A DNA stretch of 12,270 nt from an uncultured Clostridia bacterium (GTDB lineage Bacteria; Bacillota_A; Clostridia; Peptostreptococcales; Anaerovoracaceae). The stretch is taken from NCBI GenBank assembly GCA_945873875.1, contig CAMCER010000005.1:1-12270 (forward strand), given 5' to 3'. Below the pieces are notes generated by a model. It was not told the origin of the DNA. It made no database searches and saw only the letters and a program-made list of their open reading frames with translations. Shown here in pieces: positions 1 through 6,627 of the stretch. Every line of letters starts with the position of its first letter. Positions within the stretch are counted from its first letter, which is position 1. The position numbers were made by a program, and so were the translations under genes.

Positions 1-150
1 GTTCTGGTAAGATATGCCCGTTTCTGCCGCCTGCTGCTTGAAATAGTCGATGGTGTCAGCGTTGAGCCGGATGGTGATCTGCTTTTTCAACTTATCAACA
101 TAAGGATTTCTCCGTGGGTTAAGTTTTTTTATAGCGTATTCGTCTTTCAT
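1..150 (-). CDS. BrnA-like ribbon-helix-helix antitoxin, partial at 3' end
   Basis: Fifty codons are visible, from the ATG at 150-148 to the window edge, with no stop. The segment KKQITIRLNADTIDYFKQQA (residues 22-41) is the short beta strand plus first helix of a ribbon-helix-helix DNA-binding protein, and 'AAETGISYQN' that follows is typical of the BrnA/CopG-like antitoxin family. BrnA proteins normally neutralise the RNase toxin BrnT and repress their own brnTA promoter. A ribosome binding site AGGTGA lies 5 bases upstream of the ATG, inside the BrnT-like remnant. No intact toxin precedes it here, so it would be an orphan antitoxin or repressor. The family is well supported; the exact subfamily is less certain because the C-terminus is outside the window. 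Confidence 0.8.
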   Translation of the reverse strand, partial: MKDEYAIKKLNPRRNPYVDKLKKQITIRLNADTIDYFKQQAAETGISYQN

Positions 151-223
151 AATAGTCACCTGTATTTTTCTCCAAAATTAGTCTGTCTTTCTTTTCATCC
201 CATTCAAATACTAACCCTTTCAT
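119..223 (-). pseudogene. Remnant of a BrnT-like toxin gene (N-terminal stub)
   Basis: Reading minus strand from the ATG at 223-221 gives 34 codons ending in TAA at 121-119, overlapping the antitoxin start. The first residues, MKGLVFEWDEKKDR, match the usual opening of BrnT ribonuclease toxins (a hydrophobic residue or two, F-E-W-D-E-x-K-x, then N-x-x-K-H-G). The sequence then leaves the family: the KHG motif and the rest of the roughly 90-residue toxin are absent, and the frame runs directly into the antitoxin gene. What is seen is a BrnT-like start in the position brnT takes in brnTA operons; that it arose by internal deletion is inferred. It would encode no active toxin. An alternative is a chance short ORF, made less likely by the FEWDE motif and location. 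Confidence 0.6.
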
Positions 224-224
224 A

Positions 225-257
225 ATTATACTATAATTAAAAAATAATTACTGTCAA
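225..257 (-). promoter_or_regulatory. Candidate promoter for the antitoxin remnant operon
   Basis: Reading minus strand, a perfect -35 TTGACA lies at 257-252. It is followed after 16 bases by TATAGT (235-230) and after 21 bases by TATAAT (230-225). The 16-base spacing is the more plausible pair. The inferred transcription start would then fall at or next to the ATG of the BrnT-like stub, implying a leaderless or very short leader. The location, directly upstream of an RHH protein family that usually represses its own promoter, suggests autoregulation, which is inference. Confidence 0.55.
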
Positions 258-321
258 TAGATGATGATCAAAAGATGCAAGTGATAAATAACCTGAAATA
301 GAACAAAGAGAGATATGTTTT

Positions 322-389
322 TTTTTATATTTTCTTTCGGGTACTATATTATAATCAAGAAAATATTTCCATTATATTAAGGTGGGAGG
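322..389 (+). promoter_or_regulatory. Candidate promoter and ribosome binding site for the first surface-protein gene
   Basis: A perfect TATAAT lies at 350-355, 43 bases before the ATG at 398, but its -35 region is poor. An overlapping TATATT at 345-350 pairs with a weak TTTTTA at 322-327 across 17 bases. GGGAGG at 384-389 is a strong ribosome binding site 8 bases before the ATG. As this is the only sizeable gap before a run of closely spaced genes, it is the best candidate for the main promoter of the block. Confidence 0.45.
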
Positions 390-397
390 CTATTACC

Positions 398-1591
398 ATG
401 AGAACGAAGTCAAGGTGTATCATAGCAATTTTGCTAGTCATAGTTTTCTCTGGTTCTGTTATATTTCCGATCGATCAGCAAAGTCCGGTATCGGGCACTG
501 TCTATGCTGAGACCAGTAAAGCTACAATTACAAGCAATCAATTTTCCTGGGACACAGTTGATGTTTATTTATCAAAAACGAAATTCTTCTATACAGGAAA
601 TCCGATCAAACCTAAAGTAACAGTTTATTTTTATAACGAAGATACAGATGAGGAATTTCTTCTGACTCGCGGAACGGACTACACAGTAAAGTACAGCAAT
701 AACATCAGTCCCGGCACGGCCAAGGTAACAGTCACCGGCATCGGAGAATATGCCGGGCAGGTCACACGCAGTTTCAAGATAATTGAGAGAAAACACCTGA
801 AGAAAACGAAGGTGACCATCGCTGCAAAGAGATATCCATATACAGGGAAGCGAATAAAGCCAGTCGTTACGGTAAAAGACGGGCAGAAGAGACTTATCAA
901 AGGCAGGGACTACACTGTAAGATACAGGAATAATAAGAAAAGAGGCACTGCCAGGATCATCTTAAAAGGCAAAGGCAATTATAAGGGAAAATTCATAAAG
1001 AAATTCAGGATAGTAAAAAATTATCAGAAAATCTGGATGGAAAAGACGCTAAAAGCATACAAGGCAGGGAATTTTTCCAAAGCAAAAAAATACAATAAGA
1101 AAATGCGGAAAATCGCAAAAGAGATCTGCGTGAAGGAGATGTCCGCAAAACAGAAAAAGAAGTTCAGAGCCAAGGTGAAAAGCTGGCCGCTCGAGTCATC
1201 ATACGATGAACCATATCTCTGGGATTACTTCCTCACTGATTACAATAATGATGGAAAGGCTGACCTGATCCTTCTTACAGGAATAGGTGAAGCAGATGCT
1301 GTTTACAGGGTATTCACATATCGCAATGGGAAACTCAAGAGAATCGGTAAATTCGGGGGAGGCCATTCCTCTTTATCTGCTTATCCCGGGAAAAATGGCG
1401 TCGTGATGGATTGGGCGCACATGGGTTATGAAGGGATTGTGAGAATCTACCGGAAGAATGGAAAAACTGTCACGAAAAAGGTAAATGATAGAGCTACAGA
1501 CCACTATATGACACTTAGAAACAGACTAAGATCTCACGTGTATTATGACTCGGACTATGATCGGCATCTGAAACTTGGGGATTTGAGATAA
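398..1591 (+). CDS. Exported protein with two MBG-like repeats and a calcium-loop-like C-terminal domain
   Basis: Predicted 397 residues. A Sec signal peptide covers about residues 1-37 (basic start, hydrophobic stretch 8-23, cleavage likely after VYA before ETS). Two beta-sandwich repeats follow, at about 52-129 and 136-207, each with the pattern YTG..IKPxVTV...GxDYTVxYxNN..GTAxVxxxGxGxYxG seen in MBG/Ig-like repeats of clostridial surface proteins. Residues 208-262 are lysine-rich and helical. The C-terminal part contains DYNNDGKADLILL (281-293), an Asp-rich loop like those in VCBS/FG-GAP or EF-hand calcium sites, followed by short beta strands. No LPXTG motif or known wall-binding domain is visible, so retention on the surface is uncertain; the many Lys/Arg residues could bind anionic wall polymers (inference). 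It lacks the recurring module found in later genes. GGGAGG 8 bases upstream supports the start. Confidence 0.85.
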   Translation: MRTKSRCIIAILLVIVFSGSVIFPIDQQSPVSGTVYAETSKATITSNQFSWDTVDVYLSKTKFFYTGNPIKPKVTVYFYNEDTDEEFLLTRGTDYTVKYSNNISPGTAKVTVTGIGEYAGQVTRSFKIIERKHLKKTKVTIAAKRYPYTGKRIKPVVTVKDGQKRLIKGRDYTVRYRNNKKRGTARIILKGKGNYKGKFIKKFRIVKNYQKIWMEKTLKAYKAGNFSKAKKYNKKMRKIAKEICVKEMSAKQKKKFRAKVKSWPLESSYDEPYLWDYFLTDYNNDGKADLILLTGIGEADAVYRVFTYRNGKLKRIGKFGGGHSSLSAYPGKNGVVMDWAHMGYEGIVRIYRKNGKTVTKKVNDRATDHYMTLRNRLRSHVYYDSDYDRHLKLGDLR

Positions 1592-1640
1592 CAGACGGCT
1601 GCATAAGATATTTGCAGTATACACTGGAAGGAATCATAAA

Positions 1641-1644
1641 GGAG
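1641..1644 (+). promoter_or_regulatory. Ribosome binding site that fixes the start at 1652
   Basis: AAAGGAG ends at 1644. An ATG at 1646 is only one base away and would be too close; the in-frame ATG at 1652 is 7 bases away, a normal spacing. The start is therefore placed at 1652, which removes the first two residues (Met-Phe) of the longest reading frame. Confidence 0.75.
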
Positions 1645-1651
1645 AATGTTC

Positions 1652-3142
1652 ATGGTATCAATAGTTAAAAAAATCAGTTTGACGATCATCGCTCTGGTTA
1701 TGACCATTACGTTCACGCCTTTGTCCGGGCAGACTGCTTTTGCGGAGGCAGGATCCGGAAGCACAGCGCAGAAGGCGCCGGGAGACTATGTTTTATCCAG
1801 CGACAATACTGAGATCGAAGTAAATACCATTACTTATAATGGGCAGTATCAGATCCCAGATGTGGCAGTCTATTATGAATGGAGTTTTTTGGAACTTGGC
1901 AGGGACTACACCCTGCAGTTCACCGATTCAAATGGCAACACAACAAGTGATGAAGAAGGAATACGCAATGCAGGGGTATACTGGGTAACGGTTGTTGGCA
2001 TGGGTGATTATACTGGTTCTGTAATGTCTACTTTTACTGTGAAGAAGGCATCAATAAAAAAGGCATCACTCAAAACGACGTCTTTTATATGGAATGGGAA
2101 TGCTAAAAAGCCAGGCGCAAGGGTTTATGGTTTATCCGGAGCTTTACTATCTTCAAGTAATTATTCAATAATCCATTATTCTGGAAGCGGTAAGGTCGGC
2201 AAACATAAGGTGACTATCAAAGGCAAGGGTAATTATAAAGGTGCGATTACTAAGTATTTCACAGTCAAGCCGGCAAGAGCAGCTCTCAGCAAGAAATATC
2301 TGAAATACAGAAAGCTGACTGTAAGGACCAGAAAAGCAGCTTCCGGGTATGGTGCAGCAAAGTTTCAGATCGCATATAAGAAACCCGGCGGCATTTGGAG
2401 ATATATAAAGACATCTAAAAGAACAAAGGTCCTGAAAAAACTTGCAATCAAGCGTTTTTATCGCGTCAAAGTTCGTGCGCTGAAAAAAACAGGCGGCAAA
2501 ACCTATTATGGCAAATGGTCCATTGTTTACAAAGCAAAAAATCAGCATAAAGTCAAAGTCAAATTTATAAATGGGCAAAAACACGGATACCTTAGTAAAA
2601 AGAGCAAGAAGGTAAAGTATGGCGGGACTTATGGTTCTTTGCCCATACCTGAATTTGGAAGCGGATACAAATTCACAGGCTGGTATACAAAGAAATCAGG
2701 CGGGAAAAAAGTAACGAAAAAAAGCAAGATAAGGACTTACAAAACTCACAAGTTATACGCTCACTGGCGCAAATTCAAGCGGGCGGATTTCATAGACACC
2801 TGGGCTTTATGTAAACAGGTAATTCCTATATATCCGGGAAGTGATGTAGATGACCTCATAGATGAGAACTATTATTATGATGAAGCGGCAGAGAGTTATA
2901 GAATAAAGGGATCTCAGCTATATATTTACTATGACACATCACTTGTAGGAAACAGCGAGAAATTATATCTCAGATCAGATGGCTCGGCTAAAGTCTTCGG
3001 GGAATCACACAGATGGAGAGTTAATAAGAGTAGGTCAGTCGAAGTATCTACGGGATATGGCTACTGGCAGTGGTTTAACGCTAACGCAGATGGAACTATC
3101 AATCTTGATTCTAGCCCGAAGTACTATAAAAAAATCAATTAG
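1652..3142 (+). CDS. Exported protein with MBG-like repeats, FN3-like domain and InlB B-repeat
   Basis: Predicted 496 residues from the ATG at 1652. Signal peptide about 1-32 (cleavage near AFA-EAG). Domains in order: a divergent MBG-like repeat (about 50-131, with TYNGQYQIPDV and RDYTLQF), a second repeat (about 135-206, ending GKGNYKGAITKYFTV), a fibronectin-III-like segment (about 208-297, FQIAYK...FYRVKVRALK...YYGKWS), and an InlB B / Listeria-Bacteroides repeat (about 301-373), recognised by VKF, GYKFTGWYTKKSGGKKV and the closing LYAHW. The last about 120 residues are Tyr-rich and beta-like, and I do not recognise them. InlB B-repeats occur in extracellular surface proteins. Its signal peptide and first repeat closely match those of the next gene (3198-4898), showing recent common origin, while the C-termini differ. 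No cell-wall sorting signal is seen. Confidence 0.85.
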   Translation: MVSIVKKISLTIIALVMTITFTPLSGQTAFAEAGSGSTAQKAPGDYVLSSDNTEIEVNTITYNGQYQIPDVAVYYEWSFLELGRDYTLQFTDSNGNTTSDEEGIRNAGVYWVTVVGMGDYTGSVMSTFTVKKASIKKASLKTTSFIWNGNAKKPGARVYGLSGALLSSSNYSIIHYSGSGKVGKHKVTIKGKGNYKGAITKYFTVKPARAALSKKYLKYRKLTVRTRKAASGYGAAKFQIAYKKPGGIWRYIKTSKRTKVLKKLAIKRFYRVKVRALKKTGGKTYYGKWSIVYKAKNQHKVKVKFINGQKHGYLSKKSKKVKYGGTYGSLPIPEFGSGYKFTGWYTKKSGGKKVTKKSKIRTYKTHKLYAHWRKFKRADFIDTWALCKQVIPIYPGSDVDDLIDENYYYDEAAESYRIKGSQLYIYYDTSLVGNSEKLYLRSDGSAKVFGESHRWRVNKSRSVEVSTGYGYWQWFNANADGTINLDSSPKYYKKIN

Positions 3143-3183
3143 ACGATTCTTGCAATGAGTTTATGGTGTAAAGGATAAAACAG

Positions 3184-3195
3184 GAGGTAAACCTC
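3184..3195 (+). promoter_or_regulatory. Small inverted repeat over the ribosome binding site of the next gene
   Basis: AGGAGG (3182-3187) is a strong ribosome binding site 10 bases before the ATG at 3198. Its GAGG (3184-3187) can pair with CCTC at 3192-3195 across a TAAA loop, with one further G-T pair outside. The stem is only 4-5 base pairs, so any effect on translation would be modest. Confidence 0.25.
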
Positions 3196-3197
3196 TC

Positions 3198-4898
3198 ATG
3201 AAGATGGTAATGAAAAAATCTGCAGTGCTTATCATGGCGCTGGTTATGGCCGGCATATTCATACCTTTGCTCGGGCAGAAAGCTATTGCAGAAGACGGAT
3301 CCGGCAACGAGGCAAAGGCGGCGCCGGGAGACTACGTTATATCAAGTGATAATACCGAGATATATGTGGATGCTCTTACGTATAACGGGCAGTATCAGAT
3401 CCCGGATGTGACAGTTTATTACGACTGGGATCGTGTGCTGAAGTTAAACAGGGATTACACTCTTCAATTCACCGATTCCAACGGGAATACGACAAGTGCT
3501 GAGAAAGGGATACGTAATACAGGACGGTATCTGCTGACGGTCACAGGCATCGGCGATTATACCGGTGCGCTTACGAAGACGGTGCAGGTAAAAGCCGCTT
3601 CGATCACCTCAGTCAAAGCCAATCAGAAGACAGTTACTTACAACGGCAAAAAGCGTTTCAAAACTATAACTGTCAAGGCAAAAGTAAACGGTGCAGTTAA
3701 AACACTGAAGAAGGGCACTGACTATACCGTTGCGTATAAAAACAACAGAAACGTCGGAAAAGCAACTATTACTATCAAAGGAAAGGGAAATTATAAAGGA
3801 ACGTTCAAGCGCACATTCAAGATCAGACCGAAGGCTACATGGCTTCGCTATGTAAGACCGCTGGAGTTTGGTTTCAAGGCGAAGTGGGCAAAGAAAACGA
3901 CACAGGTGACCGGTTATCAGATCCAGTATTCCAGGAAATCATCTTTCTCCAAGAAGAAAACCGTTACTATCAGAAGAAAAGGGACTGTACGTAAGTCCTT
4001 CAAGAATCTGGTCGGCGGGAAGAAATACTACGTGAGGGTGCGGACCTATAAGACAGTAAACGGAACGAAGTATTTCTCCAAGTGGTCGAAGAAAAAGACT
4101 GTAAAGACAAAAGGCTGGAAAAAGATCTCGTTCAAGAAGGTGAAGAAGTATACGAAGGGGCATCTGACAAAGAAGGAACTGACAGATGTGTTCACAGGTT
4201 TTTTTGAATATCGCAGCCACATGAATGTCAGCAGAAATAGCATAAAGAAGCTAGGGCATAAATGGAGAATGCGCCAGATTGCCTTGTTTCGTGCAAGCAA
4301 AAAATCAGACAAAATAAGAATCAGAGTGGCGAATAAAAAGCTATCATTCTTTACGGACTTCAGATACAAGAAAAACCGCAAGTATGGAGGGCACGAGACA
4401 GATAGTAAGTGGGTATATCTTGGCGGGTTTGGAATATTTAAAAATGCAAAAGTCATATGCGCAGAAAAGTGTGGAAAAAGAATAAGGATCTGGGTGAAAG
4501 AATATTTAATAAATCTTGAAGAAGAAAATGATTACGAGGGGCCAACCTATATAGCGACCCTAAAGAAAGGATCTTCGGGATATTACTTGTATAACATTAA
4601 AAAGAAACATACTCTCAGTCTTAGCATGTATAATCTACTGAATTACACGTGGGGCCCATGGGAAGATGTAGACGGATACTCATATGTATGGATCAAGTTC
4701 ACAAGGGATAGAATCAAAAAATACTATAGTTATTCTGAGAACGACTATGATGACGACGAGATAACGTTATATAGTTCAAAGAAATTATATTGGTCCATAA
4801 AGAAGGATAATGGAACTATAGCACTCTATACCAAACAGTTTGGGAGTGGGGAGTATTTCGTCTTATCTGGAAACGGACAGTGGCTGTCCTGGTATTAG
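3198..4898 (+). CDS. Exported protein with MBG-like repeats, FN3-like domain and one copy of the recurring module
   Basis: Predicted 566 residues. Signal peptide about 1-31 (cleavage near AIA-EDG). First repeat about 48-132 (TYNGQYQIPDV, RDYTLQF, closely paralogous to the preceding gene); second about 137-210 (GTDYTVAYKNN, GKGNYKGTF); FN3-like segment about 213-306 (GYQIQYS, YYVRVRTYK, YFSKWS). Residues about 312-468 hold a diverged copy of the recurring module: a helix around TKGHLTKKELTDVFTGF, the core VANKKLSFFTDFRYKKNRKY (378-397) and the closing YIATLKKGSSGYYLYNI (451-467). The final about 98 residues (WGPWEDVDGYSYVWIKF onwards) form an unrecognised Tyr/Trp-rich beta-like domain. The protein is very rich in Lys and Arg up to the tail, which has an acidic patch (YDDDE). 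No anchoring motif is visible. Surface location is well supported; function is unknown. Confidence 0.85.
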   Translation: MKMVMKKSAVLIMALVMAGIFIPLLGQKAIAEDGSGNEAKAAPGDYVISSDNTEIYVDALTYNGQYQIPDVTVYYDWDRVLKLNRDYTLQFTDSNGNTTSAEKGIRNTGRYLLTVTGIGDYTGALTKTVQVKAASITSVKANQKTVTYNGKKRFKTITVKAKVNGAVKTLKKGTDYTVAYKNNRNVGKATITIKGKGNYKGTFKRTFKIRPKATWLRYVRPLEFGFKAKWAKKTTQVTGYQIQYSRKSSFSKKKTVTIRRKGTVRKSFKNLVGGKKYYVRVRTYKTVNGTKYFSKWSKKKTVKTKGWKKISFKKVKKYTKGHLTKKELTDVFTGFFEYRSHMNVSRNSIKKLGHKWRMRQIALFRASKKSDKIRIRVANKKLSFFTDFRYKKNRKYGGHETDSKWVYLGGFGIFKNAKVICAEKCGKRIRIWVKEYLINLEEENDYEGPTYIATLKKGSSGYYLYNIKKKHTLSLSMYNLLNYTWGPWEDVDGYSYVWIKFTRDRIKKYYSYSENDYDDDEITLYSSKKLYWSIKKDNGTIALYTKQFGSGEYFVLSGNGQWLSWY

Positions 4899-4929
4899 CA
4901 TGTTTTTGTGTGAATAAGGAGTCACAGAT

Positions 4930-6369
4930 ATGAAAAGGCGACTGATATTTACTGTTTTAATACTGCTAGCGGCTGTATTTATGTTGTCATGCAGCTCACC
5001 GTTCAAGCGCATAGAATTAACGATCCCCGCAGAAAAATATATCTATACAGGAAATGAGATAAGACCTGAAGTCACCGTAACAGATGGAGATACTGAACTT
5101 GTCGAGGGGAAAGACTATACGGTAAGTTACAGTAAAAACAAGGATGTCGGTACTGCGGAAGTGACAGTGAGTGGCAAAGGTGATTACGATATAAAAGAAG
5201 TAAAGGAATTCAAAATCGTAAAAAGCCTCAAACTCAAAAAGAACCAGTACAGCAAGTACATCGAGGGGAAGGTGACTGAAAAACAGTTTGCTGGAATACT
5301 GAATATAATAATGGATCGGTATCATGAGTATCAGACCATTGATGAAAAGCTGATTTCAATTGATGGTGAAGCTGCTTCTTTGTTCCCATTGGTAAAAAAA
5401 TTGACAAGTTACAGGGAAAACGATAAAGAGCAAGCCAATAATAGCTGCAGCATAGAGGAAATCAATCAGAAACTTTCGTCATTCACTGATTTTAGATTTA
5501 CACCAGATGCGATATATCAGCCAGCCTATTCAAAAAACGAAGAATTATATACAGATGGCACGAACTTACATATACATCCGAAGGGGCAAGCCACAAAGAT
5601 AACGATCACTTCAGCAAAATTATATGCAGAGGAGATGGCAGTTGTATTCAAGTACACGGGAGCTTACGACAAACATCTCAACCAGTCGAGCAATGAGTAT
5701 TCAGAGTATTACGAGACCAGTCATAAAATGTCAGAAAAATATGTAGCTGTCCTGAAAAAGCAGAGCAATGACAAATATAAACTGGTTAAAATCAATCTCA
5801 AAGACTCAAATGGGATGAGAACTGTTGCAGAGAATGAATTCGAAAAGCTTATTAAAGGAAAATTAAAATGGAACGAACTTGATAGAGTATTATCCGGAAT
5901 AATGTATGCCGGTGCCAAATGGGATGGCACGACCAGGACAATGAATGAAGAGGATATAAGTAAAGTCGGGGTGTTGAAAAAGGCAAATACGAATGCCTTT
6001 GTGGCGCATGCAATTATGGGGGCATTATCAGATGGACCTGCTGTAAATATAAGCTACGCCAACAGACTTCTTTCCGTCTTCACATCTTTCAGATATGAGA
6101 AGAACCATGAATACAGTGATGGAGAGAGCATTTCAGCAAAAACAAATCAAAAAGAGATAGAAGCAATAGGAATAGCTGTTGATGGAGTTCATGGATGGAC
6201 CGAGATCGAAGGCGCAAGATGCAGCACTAAAGAAATGGTGATACTTTTCACATATTGTTACGATGTATATCCAAAGGAGCAACATTATCACTACAAGGCG
6301 ATTCTGAAAAAGGACAAAACCGGCAAATTCAAACTGGTCAGAATAGAGAAGACCATACCGTGCAAGTAA
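4930..6369 (+). CDS. Exported protein, possibly a lipoprotein, with one MBG-like repeat and two recurring modules
   Basis: Predicted 479 residues. The N-terminus has a hydrophobic stretch followed by FMLSCSS (Cys21), which resembles a lipobox but has Leu at -2 and Met at -3, so lipid anchoring is possible and not certain. One MBG-like repeat occupies about 27-98 (IYTGNEIRPEVTV, GKDYTVSYSKN). Two tandem modules follow: copy 1 about 104-291 (YIEGKVTEKQFAGIL; INQKLSSFTDFRF; YVAVLKKQSNDKYKLVKI) and copy 2 about 304-476 (LIKGKLKWNELDRVL; ANRLLSVFTSFRYEKN; YKAILKKDKTGKFKLVRI). It is a paralogue of 6628-8397 lacking the first repeat. Unlike that protein, its repeat is net acidic (my count: 15 Asp/Glu and 11 Lys/Arg in residues 27-98). 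AAGGAG 8 bases upstream supports the start. The zinc-ribbon fragment begins 21 bases downstream. Function unknown. Confidence 0.85.
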   Translation: MKRRLIFTVLILLAAVFMLSCSSPFKRIELTIPAEKYIYTGNEIRPEVTVTDGDTELVEGKDYTVSYSKNKDVGTAEVTVSGKGDYDIKEVKEFKIVKSLKLKKNQYSKYIEGKVTEKQFAGILNIIMDRYHEYQTIDEKLISIDGEAASLFPLVKKLTSYRENDKEQANNSCSIEEINQKLSSFTDFRFTPDAIYQPAYSKNEELYTDGTNLHIHPKGQATKITITSAKLYAEEMAVVFKYTGAYDKHLNQSSNEYSEYYETSHKMSEKYVAVLKKQSNDKYKLVKINLKDSNGMRTVAENEFEKLIKGKLKWNELDRVLSGIMYAGAKWDGTTRTMNEEDISKVGVLKKANTNAFVAHAIMGALSDGPAVNISYANRLLSVFTSFRYEKNHEYSDGESISAKTNQKEIEAIGIAVDGVHGWTEIEGARCSTKEMVILFTYCYDVYPKEQHYHYKAILKKDKTGKFKLVRIEKTIPCK

Positions 6370-6390
6370 TAAACTATGAGGAGGCAATGA

Positions 6391-6471
6391 ATGTCAGAAC
6401 ACATATACTGTCCGGAATGCGGGACTCAGAACGAGGCAGGGGCCTTGTTCTGTGAAAACTGCGGGACGCCT
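6391..6471 (+). repeat. 81-bp direct repeat, copy 1 (zinc-ribbon coding)
   Basis: Matches 8419-8499 at 80 of 81 positions (one A/T difference at the fourth-from-start codon region, Glu versus Asp). Similarity ends abruptly on both sides: upstream leaders differ and downstream one copy continues into the linker while the other goes into unrelated sequence. The near-identity in paralogues otherwise well diverged points to recent duplication or gene conversion. Confidence 0.85.
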
Positions 6472-6591
6472 TTCTGTTTACGACTGGGAAGTTACTTCCA
6501 CGGGCCTCTTAAAAGGAAAGTGGGGCGATGGGCATACTGCGACTTATCGCAATTTGGAGATGATGTCCATCTCACATTTCGTGGGCAGTAA
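6391..6591 (+). pseudogene. Truncated zinc-ribbon gene (remnant of a zinc-ribbon membrane protein)
   Basis: The 66-codon frame begins with a complete four-cysteine zinc ribbon (C7-x2-C10 ... C21-x2-C24) and 27 residues almost identical to the start of the protein at 8419; at DNA level 80 of 81 bases match. Immediately after 'CGTP' the sequence becomes unrelated: there is no acidic linker, membrane helix or external domain, and the frame stops after 39 further residues of atypical composition. The +1 frame across the unrelated part stays open to a TGA at 6629-6631 that overlaps the next ATG. The best reading is a zinc-ribbon membrane protein gene truncated by recombination, occupying the place the intact gene has in the neighbouring unit. 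It could still be translated as a small cytosolic zinc-ribbon peptide, since GAGG precedes the ATG. Confidence 0.7.
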
Positions 6592-6627
6592 GGATTTAAT
6601 AGAAAAAAATGAAACGAGGTTGTACAC

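Larger units (their letters stand above)
224..397. other. AT-rich divergent intergenic region
   Basis: This gap separates the minus-strand antitoxin remnant from the plus-strand block. It is strongly AT-rich with a T-run near 318-327. It holds the two outward-facing promoter candidates described separately. I see no RNA gene, no convincing hairpin-plus-T terminator and no further ORF. Confidence 0.6.

Noticed and set aside
2165..2584. 139-codon open frame on the minus strand
   Set aside because: Lies wholly inside the plus-strand surface-protein gene, has a Cys/Phe-rich composition typical of antisense reads of Lys-rich genes, and no ribosome binding site was evident.
6255..6455. Plus-strand frame spanning the end of 4930-6369 and the zinc ribbon
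   Set aside because: It joins out-of-frame readings of two well-supported segments and has no domain of its own.
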